In this document: one piece after another, positions 30,820 through 32,380 of the stretch
Position numbering within the stretch: position 1 is the stretch's first letter
How the letters are laid out: each line of letters starts with the position of its first letter
DNA from: an uncultured Bacteroidales bacterium
GTDB taxonomy: Bacteria > Bacteroidota > Bacteroidia > Bacteroidales > Paludibacteraceae
Length of the DNA: 32,380 bases
Reading direction: 5' to 3'
NCBI GenBank assembly: GCA_937885465.1
Contig: CAKZZM010000114.1
Span: 1-32,380 of the forward strand
Notes under the pieces: generated by a model
The model's input: the letters and a program-made list of their open reading frames with translations, nothing else
Told to the model about the DNA's origin: nothing
Databases searched by the model: none
Program-made: the position numbers and the translations under genes

Positions 30820-32325
30820 ATGCAAGAGTTTGATTTGGCGATTATCGGAGGAGGTCCGGCAGGTTATACTGCGGCGGAGGCGGCTCAGAAAGGCGGAATG
30901 AGAGTGGTGCTGTTTGAGCGCGACTATTTAGGCGGTGTGTGCCTTAATGTGGGCTGCATACCGACGAAAACGCTGCTCTATGGTGCGAAGATGTATCATC
31001 AGGCTGTTAATGCATCCAAATATGGAGTTAAGGCAGAAACGGTTGCTTTCGATTACGAGAAGATGCAACAACGCAAGCAGAAGGTCGTCAGAAAACTGAC
31101 GGCGGGCATCCGCAGCAGGCTGCAAGGAGTGGAGATTGTGCAGGGCGAGGCTGTTGTTAAAAGTTGTGCAGGCGAGGATGTTATTATCGAGGTGGCAGCA
31201 CCTGCTGCAACGGGAATATCACCGCAAACGGGGACACCGGCGAAAGTGCCGATGTCTTCGACTTCTCTTCAGACTTATTCCGCTAAGAACCTGCTTATTT
31301 GTACGGGGTCATCGAATGTGGTGCCGCCAATACCGGGTGTGACAGATAATCCTCAAGTGTGGTCTTCCACCGATGCGTTGGCTGCAAAAGAGTTGCCTGA
31401 GAGTATCGTTATAGTCGGCGGAGGGGTGATAGGCATGGAGTTCGCTACGCTGTATAGCGAATTGGGAGTTGAAGTGACGGTGGTTGAGTATATGCCGCAG
31501 ATATTGCCAAGTGTCGATGAAGAGATAGCGGCGATGCTGCGCAGCAACTATGAGAAGCGCGGTGTGCGCTTCCTGACAGGAGCAAAAGTGGTGGCGGTAG
31601 ATGGCGGAACGGTTAAAGTGGAGAGAACAAGTCTCGGCGAGTGTGCCGCGAGCGGAACAGCGGAGGAGAGAGAAAGCTGCAAGACTATTGAGGATATTAA
31701 GGCGGAGAGAGTGCTTATCTCTGTGGGAAGGAGGCCTAATCTGCGAGGACTCGAAGCTTTGGAAGAGCTTGAGTATGAGGGCAGAGGGATACGGGTGAAT
31801 GAGTTTATGCAGACCAATCTGAGGAATGTGTATGCAGCCGGTGATGTCACGGGTAAGATTATGTTGGCACATGTGGCGTCACGGCAGGCAGAGGTGGCTG
31901 TAGGGCGAATGTTGAAACAGATACCGTTACAGCGAATTGCCTATAATGCTATTCCCTCAGTAGTCTATACTAATCCTGAGATTGCATCAGTGGGATTATC
32001 AGAGCGGGATGTGCATAGCAAGGCGAATGTAGGCTCGCATACCGGCGATGATTGCGTGCTGCCGATGGATGTAGAGGTAAAAAAGATACCGATGACCTTT
32101 AGCGGGCGCTTCGTGGCAGAGAATGAGGGCGAGACCGGACTTTGCAAGATGATTGTGGATAAGAGAAGTCAATCGATACTGGGCGTGCACCTATACGGCA
32201 ACCCCGCCTCGGAGTTTATCGGGGCAGCCTCGGCAGCGGTGAGGTTCGGATATACTTTGGCTGAGTGGCGACAGGTGGTCTTCCCGCACCCCACGGTCAG
32301 CGAGGTGCTGAAAGAGGTGTTATGA
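30820..32325 (+). CDS. lpdA: Dihydrolipoyl dehydrogenase
   Basis: This E3 flavoprotein reoxidises dihydrolipoamide in 2-oxoacid dehydrogenase or glycine cleavage complexes, using NAD. It has an FAD-binding start (IIGGGPAGYTAAEAA), the redox disulfide C41-C46 in GGVCLNVGCIPTKTL, an NAD-binding VGGGVIGMEFA (about 199-209), the second FAD site NVYAAGDVTG and a C-terminal His490-Glu495 pair in FPHPTVSEVL. At 501 residues it exceeds the usual 460-475. The extra length comes from a Pro/Thr/Ser-rich insert at about 127-152 and a Cys/Glu-rich one at about 270-290. All catalytic residues remain. No acyltransferase or dehydrogenase subunit is seen nearby, so it may serve several complexes. Confidence 0.95.
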   Translation: MQEFDLAIIGGGPAGYTAAEAAQKGGMRVVLFERDYLGGVCLNVGCIPTKTLLYGAKMYHQAVNASKYGVKAETVAFDYEKMQQRKQKVVRKLTAGIRSRLQGVEIVQGEAVVKSCAGEDVIIEVAAPAATGISPQTGTPAKVPMSSTSLQTYSAKNLLICTGSSNVVPPIPGVTDNPQVWSSTDALAAKELPESIVIVGGGVIGMEFATLYSELGVEVTVVEYMPQILPSVDEEIAAMLRSNYEKRGVRFLTGAKVVAVDGGTVKVERTSLGECAASGTAEERESCKTIEDIKAERVLISVGRRPNLRGLEALEELEYEGRGIRVNEFMQTNLRNVYAAGDVTGKIMLAHVASRQAEVAVGRMLKQIPLQRIAYNAIPSVVYTNPEIASVGLSERDVHSKANVGSHTGDDCVLPMDVEVKKIPMTFSGRFVAENEGETGLCKMIVDKRSQSILGVHLYGNPASEFIGAASAAVRFGYTLAEWRQVVFPHPTVSEVLKEVL

Positions 32326-32380
32326 TAATCCCAAAACGGTCATTAGACCATTTTGCGCTTACAAGGCTTTCTTTTAGTCA
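32326..32380. other. Right edge, weak stem-loop only
   Basis: The last 55 bases hold an imperfect inverted repeat just after the lpdA stop (AAAACGGTC and GACCATTTT, one mismatch), possibly part of a terminator. There is no T-run inside the window, and nothing else is supported. Confidence 0.3.

Noticed and set aside
31309..31872. 187-codon minus-strand frame within lpdA
   Set aside because: It is antisense to the conserved NAD-binding region of lpdA and has no recognisable features.

Overview
The window looks like a chromosomal segment of a Bacteroidales bacterium (phylum Bacteroidota). The evidence is a SusC/SusD/SusE-type glycan uptake locus, a PorE-like OmpA protein, a DUF5689 lipoprotein next to a large TonB-dependent receptor, a bactofilin, and promoters of the Bacteroidetes form TTG-N19/20-TAnnTTTG. 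I see no rRNA, tRNA, CRISPR array, transposase or phage gene.

Layout. (1) 146-3520, plus strand: a tight operon of UDP-galactopyranose mutase, a B12-type radical SAM protein and a family 2 glycosyltransferase, probably for a galactofuranose-containing surface glycan. (2) 3521-4838: a cluster of six copies of a short GC-rich palindromic repeat. They sit at the 3' ends of three genes, and one copy lies in frame inside a coding region. (3) 3653-10165, minus strand: secreted endonuclease/exonuclease/phosphatase, dihydrofolate reductase, thymidylate synthase, PorE-like protein, DUF1015 protein and bactofilin. (4) 10384-15187, plus strand: a small membrane protein, a secreted GH2 beta-galactosidase-like enzyme, a small Spy/CpxP-like exported protein, NfeD and an SPFH/band-7 protein. 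(5) 15199-21058, minus strand: folK, cvpA-like, DUF5689 lipoprotein and a 1201-residue TonB-dependent receptor with an unusual N-terminal SH3-like domain. (6) 21261-29389, plus strand: MFS sugar transporter, SusC, SusD and a SusE/F-like protein with a CBM26-like C-terminus, closed by a strong terminator. (7) 29463-30509, minus strand: a PIN/antitoxin pair behind a truncated NYN gene whose promoter and attenuator-like leader survive. (8) 30820-32325: dihydrolipoyl dehydrogenase.

Genes that appear to work together: the galactofuranose operon; dfrA and thyA, which complete the thymidylate cycle, with folK as another folate gene further along; NfeD and SPFH as a membrane-microdomain pair; the TonB receptor and DUF5689 as one surface system (the phosphatase/nuclease at 3653-4849 resembles the third member often seen with them); and MFS-SusC-SusD-SusE for uptake of what is probably an alpha-glucan.

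The observations I find most worth following are the palindromic repeat that abuts stop codons and enters a coding sequence, the terminator/anti-terminator-like leader before the broken NYN gene, and the SH3-like domain plus Ala/Glu/Pro-rich linker on a TonB-type barrel. All calls rest on reading the sequence and on family knowledge; no database search was run.
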